NCBI RefSeq assembly: GCF_012932365.1
Contig: NZ_JAAIIH010000001.1
Location: 496,001 to 560,000 of the forward strand
Reading direction: 5' to 3'
Length of the DNA: 64,000 bases
Source: Bifidobacterium moraviense
GTDB lineage: Bacteria; Actinomycetota; Actinomycetes; Actinomycetales; Bifidobacteriaceae
The notes below the pieces were generated by a model. It was not told the DNA's origin. It saw nothing but the letters and a program-made list of their open reading frames with translations, and searched no databases. Below are positions 36,314 through 45,130 of this stretch, piece by piece (the stretch's first letter is position 1; each line of letters starts with the position of its first letter). Both the position numbers and the translations under genes were made by a program.

Positions 36314-36366
36314 ACGAACGAACGGATGCGCCCGCCGCATGACGGCGGGCGCATCCGTTCGTTCGT
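36314..36366 (-). terminator. long perfect hairpin terminator
   Basis: 23-bp perfect stem (arms 36314-36336 and 36344-36366, cores GGATGCGCCCGCC and GGCGGGCGCATCC) with a 7-nt loop, 25 bp after the membrane protein stop and before the argC promoter. Confidence 0.88.
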
Positions 36367-36390
36367 GGAATCGTCTCCGGGACGGCCTGC

Positions 36391-36939
36391 TCAGACGATC
36401 GCCTGCACGGTTCCCCCGCCGGAGCCGTTCGAGCCCGAGCCGATCCCGTACATGTCCAGAATCATGTCCTGCAGGCTCATCCCGTTGTAGGCGGCCCACA
36501 GCACCACGAGCGACGTCAGCACGTTGATGATCACGGCCGCCAGCGCGAGCCCGAACCCCTTCATGCGGAAGGTGCGGGTGCGCCACATGGCCAGAACGCC
36601 CACCACCGCGGGCAGCAGCGGCATGTTGGCGAAGAGGATGGCGAAGACGAGCGAGATGACCGCGTACGGATCCCAGTGCCCGTACAGCGGATTCTGCCGC
36701 GGATCGTCGAGATCGACCCCGTAGCGGTGCGACGACCTGCCGCGTCGCGCCGGATTCCGCCGCGGACCGGACTGCGGCTGCGGCTGCAGGCGTGCCCCGC
36801 TGGGCGCCGCCGGACCGGCCGAGGGGGACGACGGGGACGGATCCGGAGCGCCGTACAGGTACGGGTCATACGCCGGGTAGTCGCTGCGCATCGCGCCGTA
36901 CGCCGGCCGGCCTTCGCCGCGTCGCTCCGAATCGTTCAT
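36391..36939 (-). CDS. DUF4190-like small membrane protein
   Basis: 182 residues. The first 75 are disordered and rich in P, S, R (PSPSSPSAGPAAPSG). Then DPYAVISLVFAILFANMPLLPAVVGVLAMWRTR and FGLALAAVIINVLTSLVVLWAAY form two or three hydrophobic segments joined by a short loop, the DUF4190 pattern, followed by a Gly/Ser tail. Starts 31 bp after pheT, so probably the last gene of the pheST transcript. Function unknown. Confidence 0.7.
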   Translation of the reverse strand: MNDSERRGEGRPAYGAMRSDYPAYDPYLYGAPDPSPSSPSAGPAAPSGARLQPQPQSGPRRNPARRGRSSHRYGVDLDDPRQNPLYGHWDPYAVISLVFAILFANMPLLPAVVGVLAMWRTRTFRMKGFGLALAAVIINVLTSLVVLWAAYNGMSLQDMILDMYGIGSGSNGSGGGTVQAIV

Positions 36940-36970
36940 GTCGCCCCTTCGTCGGATGTCGGTCGGGCCG

Positions 36971-39589
36971 TCAGGCGCGCAGCTGCGCGCCGATCTTGGC
37001 GGCCTCGTCCACGATGGCCCTGCGGATGGCCTCGCTGTCGTCGGCCGTGAGCGTACGGTCGGCGGCGCGGAAGGTGACCGCGTAGGCCAGCGACTTCTGG
37101 TGCTCGCCGATCTGGTCGCCGGTGAACACGTCGAAGAGGCTGATGGATTCCAGCACGTCGCCGGCGGCGGCGCGGATCGCGTCCTCGAGCTGGGCGGCGG
37201 TCACGTCGTCGGACACGGTGAACGCGAGGTCCTGCTTGACGGGCGGGAACGTGGAGATCGGCTTCGCCTGGAACGGCTTGTCGTCCAGCGAGGCGAACAG
37301 CGCGGTCAGGTTCAGCTCGAACGCCGACGTGTGCGTCGGGAAGCCCAGCGCCTCGTCGACGTGCGGATGCAGCTCGCCGACGGTGCCGATCACGGTGCCG
37401 TCCGCCAACTCGACGAACGCCACGCGGCCGGGATGCCACTGCGCCGGAGCGTCGGCGGCGGCCGGCTGGACCAGCGACACATGCGCGCCCAGACGGTCGA
37501 CGATGCGGCGCACCGCCTCCACGGCGTCCGTCCAGTCCACGGGACGGCGGTCCTTGAGCCAGCCGTCATCCGTGGCGTTGCCGGTGAAAATGGCGGCCAC
37601 ATGGTCGGGCTGCGCCGGCAGGCCGGCGTCGAGCGCGGCGAGGTCCTCATCGGACGGACGCACCGCGCCGGGCAGCGCGGGGATGGCCGGCGCGTTCGGA
37701 TCGAGCAGATAGACGTGGCCGATCTCGTACAGGCTCACGTCCTCCAGACCGCGGCGCAGGTTGCGCTGCACGGTCTGCGCGAGGGTGAGCAGCAGGGAGC
37801 GGCGCAGGAACTTGCGGTCGCCGTACAGGGAGTTGACCAGCTCCACGCTGTGCGCCTTGGTCTCGTCCGCGTCGTAGCCGAAGACCTTGTAGTCCTCGTC
37901 GCCCACGAACGGGTAGCTCAGCGTCTCCACGAGACCGTACTCGGCCAGCGTGTCGGCGACCCAGCGGCGGCGCTGCTGGTTCGCGGTCAGACCGCCGTCC
38001 ATCATGATGGCCGCCGGGGGCACGCGCACCGGGATCTGGTCGTAGCCGATCAGACGGGCGACCTCCTCCACCAGGTCGCACGGCTCGCCGAGGTCCGGAC
38101 GCCAGCTCGGCGGGGAGACGAGGAACTCGCCGTTGCCGCCGCCGCCCAGCGTACAGCCGATGTCGCTCAGGACGTCGCTGATCGTGTTGAGGCCCAGATC
38201 CAGGCCGGTGAGGCGCTTGACCTCGCTCGCCTTGAAGTGGATGGACTTGCGGCGCGGCACGGTGTTGAGGTCGGCCGGATGCGCGGAGGCGACGCCGTTG
38301 CCGTAGCGGGTGAGCAGTTCGGCGGCCATCTGCGCGGCGGCCGGCTGCAGCTGCGGGTCGACGCCGCGCTCGAAGCGGCGGGACGCCTCGGACGGGGTCT
38401 TGTGGCGGCGCGCGGAGCGGGCGATGGACACCTGGTCGAAGTGCGCGGCCTCCAGCAGGATGTTCTTCGTCTCGCTGGTGACCTCGCCGTACAGGCCGCC
38501 CATCACGCCGGCAAGGCCGATGATGCGCGAGGCGCGCTGGCCGTTCGGCGAATCGGTGATGAGCAGGTCTTCAGGGCTCAGCTCGTGGTCCTTGCCGTCC
38601 AGCGTGACCAGATGCTCGCCGGGGTTGGCGCGGCGCACGACGATCGGACCCTCGAGCTTGTCCAGATCGTAGGCGTGCATCGGCTGGCCGAGATCCATCA
38701 TCACGTAGTTGGTAACGTCCACCGCCAGGGAGATGGAGCGCATGCCGGCTCGGGTGAGGCGGCGACGCATCCAGTTCGGCGTGCGCGCGGACGGATCGAA
38801 GCCGTGGATGGCACGCGCGTAGTAGCGGTCGCAGCCCACCACGCCGTGGATCGGGTTGTTGTCCTCCACGAACACCTCGACGTCGCTGGGCACGGAGGCG
38901 TCCACCGCGGTGGCGGCGAGATCCGGCACGTGCGCGTTGAGCTCGGTCACCGGATCGGTGTAGGCGGCGCCGGTGGAGTGGTGGAATTCCCGGGCCACGC
39001 CGCGGTACGAGAACGCGTAGCCGCGGTCCGGGGTGATGTTGATCTCCAGGATCGGCTGGTCGAGATGCAGCAGGCTCATCGCGTCGTCGCCGGGCTTGAG
39101 GGCCTCGTACTGCTCGGTGGTGAAGCCGTAGTTGCGCAGCAGGATGATGCCGTCGTGGTTGTCGCCGAGGCCCAGCTCGCGCTCCGAGGCGCACATGCCG
39201 TCGGAGACGTGGCCGTAGGTCTTGCGCGGCTCGATGCGGAAGTCGCCCGGCAGTACGGCGCCCGGCAGCGTCACGACGACCTTCTCGCCGGCGGCCATGT
39301 TCGGCGCGCCGCACACGATGCCGCGCGGCACCTTGTTGCCGTTCTCGTCGGTGGCGTTGTACTCGTCGCCGACGTCCACGTGCGTCCAGCTGATGACCTT
39401 GCCGTTCTTCTGCGGCTCCTTCACGCAGTCGACCACGTAGCCCACCACGATCGGTCCGGTCACGGTGGAGCGGTGGATCTCCTCCTCCTCGAGTCCGACC
39501 CTGACCAGATCCTTGGCGAGCTGGTCGTACGTCAGGCCCTCGGGGACCTCAACATGCTCCTTGAGCCAATCGATATCTACCATGGGCAT
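36971..39589 (-). CDS. pheT: phenylalanyl-tRNA synthetase beta subunit
   Basis: 872 residues. An N-terminal EMAP/tRNA-binding domain (about 40-160: IVVGYVVDCVKEPQKNGK), B3/B4 editing region (about 215-370), B5 domain, catalytic-like core, and the C-terminal anticodon-binding FDX-ACB domain (ISTFPPVKQDLAFTVSDDV to the end). Forms the alpha2-beta2 enzyme with PheS, encoded 6 bp upstream. Confidence 0.96.
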   Translation of the reverse strand: MPMVDIDWLKEHVEVPEGLTYDQLAKDLVRVGLEEEEIHRSTVTGPIVVGYVVDCVKEPQKNGKVISWTHVDVGDEYNATDENGNKVPRGIVCGAPNMAAGEKVVVTLPGAVLPGDFRIEPRKTYGHVSDGMCASERELGLGDNHDGIILLRNYGFTTEQYEALKPGDDAMSLLHLDQPILEINITPDRGYAFSYRGVAREFHHSTGAAYTDPVTELNAHVPDLAATAVDASVPSDVEVFVEDNNPIHGVVGCDRYYARAIHGFDPSARTPNWMRRRLTRAGMRSISLAVDVTNYVMMDLGQPMHAYDLDKLEGPIVVRRANPGEHLVTLDGKDHELSPEDLLITDSPNGQRASRIIGLAGVMGGLYGEVTSETKNILLEAAHFDQVSIARSARRHKTPSEASRRFERGVDPQLQPAAAQMAAELLTRYGNGVASAHPADLNTVPRRKSIHFKASEVKRLTGLDLGLNTISDVLSDIGCTLGGGGNGEFLVSPPSWRPDLGEPCDLVEEVARLIGYDQIPVRVPPAAIMMDGGLTANQQRRRWVADTLAEYGLVETLSYPFVGDEDYKVFGYDADETKAHSVELVNSLYGDRKFLRRSLLLTLAQTVQRNLRRGLEDVSLYEIGHVYLLDPNAPAIPALPGAVRPSDEDLAALDAGLPAQPDHVAAIFTGNATDDGWLKDRRPVDWTDAVEAVRRIVDRLGAHVSLVQPAAADAPAQWHPGRVAFVELADGTVIGTVGELHPHVDEALGFPTHTSAFELNLTALFASLDDKPFQAKPISTFPPVKQDLAFTVSDDVTAAQLEDAIRAAAGDVLESISLFDVFTGDQIGEHQKSLAYAVTFRAADRTLTADDSEAIRRAIVDEAAKIGAQLRA

Positions 39590-39595
39590 GTCGGA

Positions 39596-40663
39596 TCACT
39601 CCCCCATCACAAACTGTTCGCTGAATCGCACGTCGCCCTCCACGAGGTCGTGCATGTCGTTGATGTCGTGGCGCAGCAGCAGCGTGCGCTCGATGCCCAC
39701 GCCGAACGCGAAGCCGGAGTAGACCTTCGGGTCGAGGCCCGCGGACTTGAGCACGTTCGGGTTGACCATGCCGCAGCCGCCCCACTCGATCCAGCCGGGA
39801 CCGCCCTTCTTGTCCGGGAACCACAGATCCATCTCGGCGCTCGGCTCGGTGAACGGGAAGTAGCTCGGACGCAGACGGGTCTTCGCGCCCTCGCCGAACA
39901 TCGCGACCGCGAGCTTGTCCAGCACGCCCTTGAGGTCAGCCATGGTGAGGTTCTTGTCCACGGCCAGCGCCTCGCACTGGTGGAACACCGGCGAATGCGT
40001 GGCGTCGAGCTCGTCGGTGCGGAACACGCGGCCCGTGCACGCCAGGTACAGCGGCACGCCGTGCGTGATGAGCGAACGGACCTGGTCGGACGAGGTCTGC
40101 GTGCGCATGACCATGTTGGAGCCGACGAAGCCGGCGGCGTCGTGCGCCTTGTCGCCCTTGACGTAGAACGTGTCCTGCATCTGGCGGGCCGGATGGTCGG
40201 GACCGAAGTTCAGCGCGTCGAAGTTGTACCATTCGGTCTCCACCTCGGGGCCGTCCGCGATGATCCAGCCCATGGACGTGAAGAAGTCCTGCACGTCCTC
40301 CATGAGCTTGGCCAGCGGGTGGCGGGCGCCGAGCGGACGGCGCGTGACCGGCTGGGTCATGTCCACGGTCTCGGCTGCCAGCGCGGCCTGCTCCTCGGCG
40401 GCCTTGACCTGCTCCTCGCGGGCGGCGAACGCGCGGCCGAAATCGGCGCGCAGCTTGCCCATGACCTTGCCGGCTTCCTTCTTCTGATCGTTCGGCAGCG
40501 AGCCGATGGCCTTGCTCGCCTTCGTCATCGCCGAATCCGCGCCGGCGTACTGCGACCTGAGCGCCTTCAATTCCTCCGTGCTGGAGGCCTGTTGGATCTT
40601 CTCGATGCCTTCGGTGACTTGCGCCGTCACCGCTGCGGCGTCGAAGAGCACTGCTTCTGCCAC
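39596..40663 (-). CDS. pheS: phenylalanyl-tRNA synthetase alpha subunit
   Basis: 355 residues, class II core subunit. A helical N-terminal coiled coil (about 1-85), motif 2 around THSPVFHQCEALAVDKNL, and motif 3 YSGFAFGVGIERTLLLRHDIND. The GTG at 40663 is chosen because AAAGGG lies 5 nt upstream; the longer frame is not supported. Third of a run methyltransferase-pheS-pheT with gaps of 22 and 6 bp. Confidence 0.96.
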   Translation of the reverse strand: MAEAVLFDAAAVTAQVTEGIEKIQQASSTEELKALRSQYAGADSAMTKASKAIGSLPNDQKKEAGKVMGKLRADFGRAFAAREEQVKAAEEQAALAAETVDMTQPVTRRPLGARHPLAKLMEDVQDFFTSMGWIIADGPEVETEWYNFDALNFGPDHPARQMQDTFYVKGDKAHDAAGFVGSNMVMRTQTSSDQVRSLITHGVPLYLACTGRVFRTDELDATHSPVFHQCEALAVDKNLTMADLKGVLDKLAVAMFGEGAKTRLRPSYFPFTEPSAEMDLWFPDKKGGPGWIEWGGCGMVNPNVLKSAGLDPKVYSGFAFGVGIERTLLLRHDINDMHDLVEGDVRFSEQFVMGE

Positions 40664-40685
40664 AAGAACCCTTTCGTTATTGCCG

Positions 40686-41567
40686 TCAAACCGCCCAAAT
40701 TGTCCCAGCATGACTCGACATAGCCATGCTCATGAGCATGATCGCCGCGCTCGTGCCGAGGTTCAGCGACTCGGCCTTGCCGTAGATCGGGATCGACACG
40801 ATGCGGTCCGTCCGGACGAGCTCGGCCGCATCCAGTCCGCGCGCCTCGTTGCCGAAGAGCACGGCCGTGGGCCTGCCCGGTTCGCCGCCGCGGCCCGCGA
40901 GCGCGTCCGGCAGCGACTCCGGCTTGCGGTCGGCGGTGCCGTAGACGTCCGCGGCCCACACTTCGGCGCCGCGGTCATGGCAGAACGCGAAGAACTCGTC
41001 GGTGCCCATGGCGAGTACGGGAATGTGGAACAGCGATCCGGCCGTGGAGCGGATCACCTTGGGATTGAGCCGGTCGACGCAGTCGTCGACGAAGATCACG
41101 GCCGCGCATCCGGCGGCGTCGGCGGCTCGGATCACCGTGCCCGCGTTGCCCGGGTCGCGCACCTGCCAGAACGCCGCGACGAGGTCGCCGGGCTTGAGGC
41201 GCACGTCCGCAGGTCTCGTCCGCATCGCCGCCGCGTTGCCCACGGCCGCGATGCCCTGCGCATCCTTGCTGATGCGCCGCATGACGTCCCCGGTCACGTG
41301 ATGGACGTAGATCGTGGAGTCCTGCGACTCGTCCTCGATGGCCTGCACGGTCAGCGAGATGGGACGGGCCCCGCGCACGGATTCCGTGACTTCCACGTAC
41401 AGGTCCTGGACGACGTCGGGACGCCAGCGCACGGCCTCGCGCACGGACTGGGGCCCCTCGATGAGGAACCGTCCGGTGCGTTCGCGCGTCCTGCGCGACG
41501 CGAGATCCGCGACGTGGCGCACGCGGTCCGATTTCGGATTGTCGATGAGAGCGGTGTTGATGGGCAT
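40686..41567 (-). CDS. TrmH/SpoU family RNA methyltransferase
   Basis: 293 residues. An N-terminal substrate-binding domain (RTGRFLIEGPQSVREAVRW) and a C-terminal knotted SPOUT methyltransferase: motif 1 VRDPGNAGTVIRAADAAGC, motif 2 AVLFGNEARGLDAAEL, motif 3 IPIYGKAESLNLGTSAAIML. The family 2'-O-methylates tRNA or 23S rRNA; the target cannot be fixed. Placement right before pheST is common in bacteria. The ATG is 19 bp after the ECF gene stop. Confidence 0.92.
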   Translation of the reverse strand: MPINTALIDNPKSDRVRHVADLASRRTRERTGRFLIEGPQSVREAVRWRPDVVQDLYVEVTESVRGARPISLTVQAIEDESQDSTIYVHHVTGDVMRRISKDAQGIAAVGNAAAMRTRPADVRLKPGDLVAAFWQVRDPGNAGTVIRAADAAGCAAVIFVDDCVDRLNPKVIRSTAGSLFHIPVLAMGTDEFFAFCHDRGAEVWAADVYGTADRKPESLPDALAGRGGEPGRPTAVLFGNEARGLDAAELVRTDRIVSIPIYGKAESLNLGTSAAIMLMSMAMSSHAGTIWAV

Positions 41568-41586
41568 GTGACCCTAGCTTAGCGGC

Positions 41587-44136
41587 TCAGCCGCCCATGA
41601 ACGAGAAGGTGCCGGCCTGCCAGGCGGACGTGAGCGCCGCCGCGGGCACGGCGAGGCAGACCGCGACGAACGCCCAGTCGCGCACGTGCACCTCGCTCAC
41701 GCGCGCGTGGCTGCGCGGCCCGTCGCCGCCGAATCCACGCGACTGCATGGCCGTGGCGAGCGTGGTGGAGCGTCGGATCGACAGCACCAGCAGCGCGAAC
41801 GCCTGGGGCGCGAAGGCGCGCACGCGGCTCTCGTCGCCGAGCCCGCGCGAGCGGCGGGACGCGGTCAGCGCGGTCCAGTCGTCCTGCAGCACGGAGAACA
41901 GGCGCATGCCGGCGAGTCCGCCGTACACGAACCGGTCGGGCAGATGGAGGATCTGGCTGAACGAGTCGGCCAGGTCCGTGGCGTCGATGCCGAGCACGGT
42001 GATGATGGCGGGGATGCCGATGGCGAGGATCCTGACCGACGTGGCCACGGCGAGCTCCGCGGACCGGTCGGTGACGTGGATGAGCCCCCACTGCCACCAG
42101 GTGCTGCCGCCCGCCTTGCCGTACAGCAGCACGGCGAGCGCCGACGTGGGCGCGCCCACCCACACGGGCCACGTGGACTTCACGATGCGCAGCGGCGAGA
42201 ACCCGGCCGCCATGAGCAGCGCGAACTCGAGCGCCACCGCCACGGACGCGGACACCCAGTCGAGGCTGAACAGCATGGGGATGGACGCGGCGAACGCGCC
42301 GATCAGACGGATCGCGGGGTTGAGCGAGGCGAGGAAGCGCGACCGGCTCGACTGCCGCGGCGGCTCCTCGCGCGCGTTGACCTCGCTGACGGCGATGACG
42401 CGCGGGCCGTGCGCCTCCGAGGCATCGGCGTCTCCCGAGGCGTCCGGAACGGCCGCGGCGCCCGACGGATCGGCTCCGTCCCGCACGTCCCACTCCCCCG
42501 CGGCGTGCGCGGGGACGAGCTCCACCAGCCGGGCGCCCAACGCCGTGACGAGCTCGCGGTCGTGCGTGACGACGATGACGCTCACGTCGTCGCCGCGCAG
42601 CGTGCCGATGAGCTCCACGATCTGGCCCCACGTGCGCCGGTCCTGGCCGAACGTGGGCTCGTCGAGCAGCAGCACGCGCGGTGCGGCGGCCAGGGCGGAC
42701 GCCACGGTGAGACGGCGCTTCTCGCCGCCGGAGAGCGTGTACGGGTTGGCGTTGGCGTACTGGGAGAGCGAGAAGCGCCGCAGCAGCGTCCGCGCGCGCG
42801 ACTCGGCCTCCTCTCGCCCCATGCCGCAGCGCAGCGGCGCGAGCATGACCTCCTCGAGCACGCTGCCGCGCGCGAACTGGTGCTCGGGGTTCTGGAACAC
42901 GTAGGAGATGCGCGACGCCAGGTCGGTGGACTTCCAGCGGATCGGCTCGTCCCCGTCCGCGCCTTCGGCGAGGCGCGGCGAGGCGACGACCCTGCCGGCG
43001 ACGGGTTCGAGCAGTCCGGACAGCGTGAGCGAAAGCGTGGACTTGCCGGCGCCGTTCGCGCCGACGAGCGCCGTGATCTGCCCGGCCGCGAAGTCGAGGT
43101 CGATGTGTTCGGCGATGGCCTTGCCGCCGCGTCCGATGGCGAGGTCGCGGCAGGAGAGCACGGTCTCCCCGGTGCCGACGGCCGGGTCCGAGTCGGGCTC
43201 GCCGTCCACGCGGATGCGTCGGATCGCGTCGTCCGCGCGGCGGTAGCGTTCCGGCACCCAGATGCCCAGCGAGGCGAAATCGAGGGACGCGTCGCCGAAC
43301 ACCTCGTCCGGCGTGCCGTCGGCCACCACGACGGTGCGGCGGAACCCGGAACGGTCCACCTCGTCGTCCAGTCCCCGCCGTTCCACGCGTGCGGCCATCT
43401 GGTCGTCGGTCTCCAGGCCCAGCACCACCACGCGGTCGATGAGGTCGATCCACGGGCCGGCGCGGTGCTCCACGAGCACCATCGTGGACCGGTGCGCGGC
43501 GAGCACGTCGCGCACCGCGCCGACGATCTGCGTGACGCCGTCCGGGTCGAGGTTGGCGGTGGGCTCGTCGAGCAGCAGCACGCCGGGGCGCATGGCCAGG
43601 GCGCCCGCCAATGCGAGCCGCTGCATCTGCCCGCCGGACAGGTGCATGGTGGAGCGGTGCAGCTGCACGCCGTCGAGCCCCACCGCGGCGAGGGATTCGC
43701 GCACGCGCCGCCAGATCTCGTCGCGCGGCACGTCGAGGTTCTCCGGGCCGAACGCCACGTTGTCGCCCAACCGCTGGAAGACGGCCTGCGCGTCCGGGTC
43801 CTGCAGGACGAGCCCCACGCGTCCGACGGCCCGGTGCACGGGGACGCCGTCGACGAGGATGCGTCCCTCGGTGACGCCGCCCTCCGCGTCCTCGCCCTGC
43901 GCGTCGCCGCCGTCGGTCCCGTCGCCCGTCGCGCCGTCGCCCAGCAGCCCGGCCGCTCCCTCGAGGATCGTGGACTTGCCGATGCCCGAGGCACCGATGA
44001 GCAGCACGCGTTGGCCGGCCTCGATCGTGAGGTTCAGGTCGCGCACGGCGAAGTGCCGTCGCGAGGCGTGCCGGTATCCCCATCCCTCGAACGTCAGCGA
44101 GGCGTTGTCCTCCAGCTGTTCCGTAGGCCGTTCCAT
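41587..44136 (-). CDS. fused ECF transporter: two ATPase domains plus EcfT
   Basis: 849 residues carrying the whole energising module of an ECF vitamin importer in one chain. ATPase 1 (~15-290): Walker A LIGASGIGKST, Q-loop LQDPDAQ, LSGGQMQRL, LLLDEPTANLD. ATPase 2 (~325-545): LVGANGAGKST, VFQNPEHQ, LSGGEKRR, LLLDEPTFGQD. From ~600 is an EcfT membrane domain with coupling motifs SRRSRG and AMQSRG. A Gly/Asp-rich insert (about 65-90) sits in ATPase 1. In B. subtilis the equivalent YkoD holds both ATPases but YkoC (EcfT) is separate. It is linked to the TPP-riboswitch-led S-component gene upstream, so HMP or thiamine import is likely. ATG 44136 has GGGGGA upstream. Confidence 0.9.
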   Translation of the reverse strand: MERPTEQLEDNASLTFEGWGYRHASRRHFAVRDLNLTIEAGQRVLLIGASGIGKSTILEGAAGLLGDGATGDGTDGGDAQGEDAEGGVTEGRILVDGVPVHRAVGRVGLVLQDPDAQAVFQRLGDNVAFGPENLDVPRDEIWRRVRESLAAVGLDGVQLHRSTMHLSGGQMQRLALAGALAMRPGVLLLDEPTANLDPDGVTQIVGAVRDVLAAHRSTMVLVEHRAGPWIDLIDRVVVLGLETDDQMAARVERRGLDDEVDRSGFRRTVVVADGTPDEVFGDASLDFASLGIWVPERYRRADDAIRRIRVDGEPDSDPAVGTGETVLSCRDLAIGRGGKAIAEHIDLDFAAGQITALVGANGAGKSTLSLTLSGLLEPVAGRVVASPRLAEGADGDEPIRWKSTDLASRISYVFQNPEHQFARGSVLEEVMLAPLRCGMGREEAESRARTLLRRFSLSQYANANPYTLSGGEKRRLTVASALAAAPRVLLLDEPTFGQDRRTWGQIVELIGTLRGDDVSVIVVTHDRELVTALGARLVELVPAHAAGEWDVRDGADPSGAAAVPDASGDADASEAHGPRVIAVSEVNAREEPPRQSSRSRFLASLNPAIRLIGAFAASIPMLFSLDWVSASVAVALEFALLMAAGFSPLRIVKSTWPVWVGAPTSALAVLLYGKAGGSTWWQWGLIHVTDRSAELAVATSVRILAIGIPAIITVLGIDATDLADSFSQILHLPDRFVYGGLAGMRLFSVLQDDWTALTASRRSRGLGDESRVRAFAPQAFALLVLSIRRSTTLATAMQSRGFGGDGPRSHARVSEVHVRDWAFVAVCLAVPAAALTSAWQAGTFSFMGG

Positions 44137-44209
44137 GTGGCGTTCCCCCGATTTCCCGTTCTCTTCCCGTATGTGCCGCGTCCTGCGCGCGGCCTCGCAT
44201 GACGGACGC

Positions 44210-44242
44210 GGCTCCCCGCCCATCACATGGGCACGGGGAGCC
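44210..44242 (-). terminator. intraoperonic hairpin between S-component and ECF ATPase genes
   Basis: GGCTCCCCG pairs with CGGGGAGCC, and the inner CCCAT with ATGGG, with a 2-nt bulge. It sits in the 165-bp gap between the two genes and may cut down or process the downstream message. Confidence 0.6.
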
Positions 44243-44301
44243 ACGCCGTTCCGTCTCATGATCTTCCGGATCCCGCACGTCGCGGGGATCGCGTCACGCC
44301 G

Positions 44302-44916
44302 TCACGCGGCGTTGCGCACCGCGCGGCCGGACGCGAACTTGTCGAGCGCGCCGGTCTTCGCGATGGCGACGTAGAGATACCACATGGCCACGCCGGCGAT
44401 GAGCACGCCGGAGACGATGGTGGTGACGAGGTTCGTCACGCCGTAGGGGCCGCCCCAGTTGATGGCCTGCAGGTGGGCGAAGAACGAGTAGCCCCAGCAG
44501 GAGATGCCGGTGAGCAGGCCGGACAGCGACGCGACGCCGAGGTTCCAGACCTTGTAGGCGAAGATCGCGAAGGCGATCTCGGCGAACAGGCCCTGCACGA
44601 TGCCGATGAACAGGGTCTCGATGCCCCACGTGGTGCCGATGAGCGCCTCGAGCACGGCGGCCACGACCTCGGCGTACAGGGCGGCGCCGGGCTTGCGCAC
44701 GATGAGCGCGGCAAGCGGGGCGGCGAACAGCCACAGGCCGTTGAGCAGGCCGGTCAGGCCCGGCAGGACGACCTCCATGGCCTCGCCGACGACGCCCCAC
44801 AGCAGGGCGGCGCCGAAGTAGATGATCGCGCTGGCCACGCCGATCACCGAGGCGACGGCGATGTCGACGACGCGCCACCTGAGGTTCGGCCTGACGTTGG
44901 TGGTAGGAGCGGACAT
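44302..44916 (-). CDS. ECF transporter S component, YkoE-like
   Basis: 204 residues, about five or six membrane segments, no signal peptide. VDIAVASVIGVASAIIYFGAAL, GLLNGLWLFAAPLAALIVRKPGAALYAEVVAAVLEALIG and WGIETLFIGIVQGLFAEIAFAIF resemble the YkoE family, the substrate-binding subunit for hydroxymethylpyrimidine/thiamine in ECF systems. The TPP riboswitch immediately upstream supports this. The fused ATPase/EcfT gene follows. Ribosome site GAAAGG. Specific ligand inferred. Confidence 0.88.
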   Translation of the reverse strand: MSAPTTNVRPNLRWRVVDIAVASVIGVASAIIYFGAALLWGVVGEAMEVVLPGLTGLLNGLWLFAAPLAALIVRKPGAALYAEVVAAVLEALIGTTWGIETLFIGIVQGLFAEIAFAIFAYKVWNLGVASLSGLLTGISCWGYSFFAHLQAINWGGPYGVTNLVTTIVSGVLIAGVAMWYLYVAIAKTGALDKFASGRAVRNAA

Positions 44917-44945
44917 GATGGTGCCTTTCTATCACTTCTCGAAGG

Positions 44946-45071
44946 CACGGGAACGAACGACGTCCGTCCCCGGCATTGCCCGGGGACGTTCTATCGGTCG
45001 AGGCGATCTGCCTCCTCTCAGCCGCGCGCGCCGTCCGCGGGGAACGCAGACGTGCGGGCGCAGCTCCCGTG
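44946..45071 (-). ncRNA. TPP riboswitch
   Basis: On the minus strand the thi-box segment GGCTGAGA is followed by a hairpin and by GGGCAATGCCGG, the pyrophosphate-sensing element with its AAUGCC core. P1 is closed by CACGGGA (at 45071-45065) pairing with TCCCGTG (44952-44946). It ends 20-30 bp before the ribosome site of the S-component gene, so it probably controls translation or transcription of the importer in response to thiamine pyrophosphate. Confidence 0.85.
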
Positions 45072-45130
45072 TCGTCGCACGAGTGTATCGGATGCGCGGC
45101 ATTTTGCAAGACCCCGCATCCGGACCGGCG

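Noticed and set aside
36938-40723. 1261-codon open frame on the plus strand
   Set aside because: It is antisense to pheT/pheS; the product is H/V/R/G-rich with no domain, an effect of high GC codon usage.
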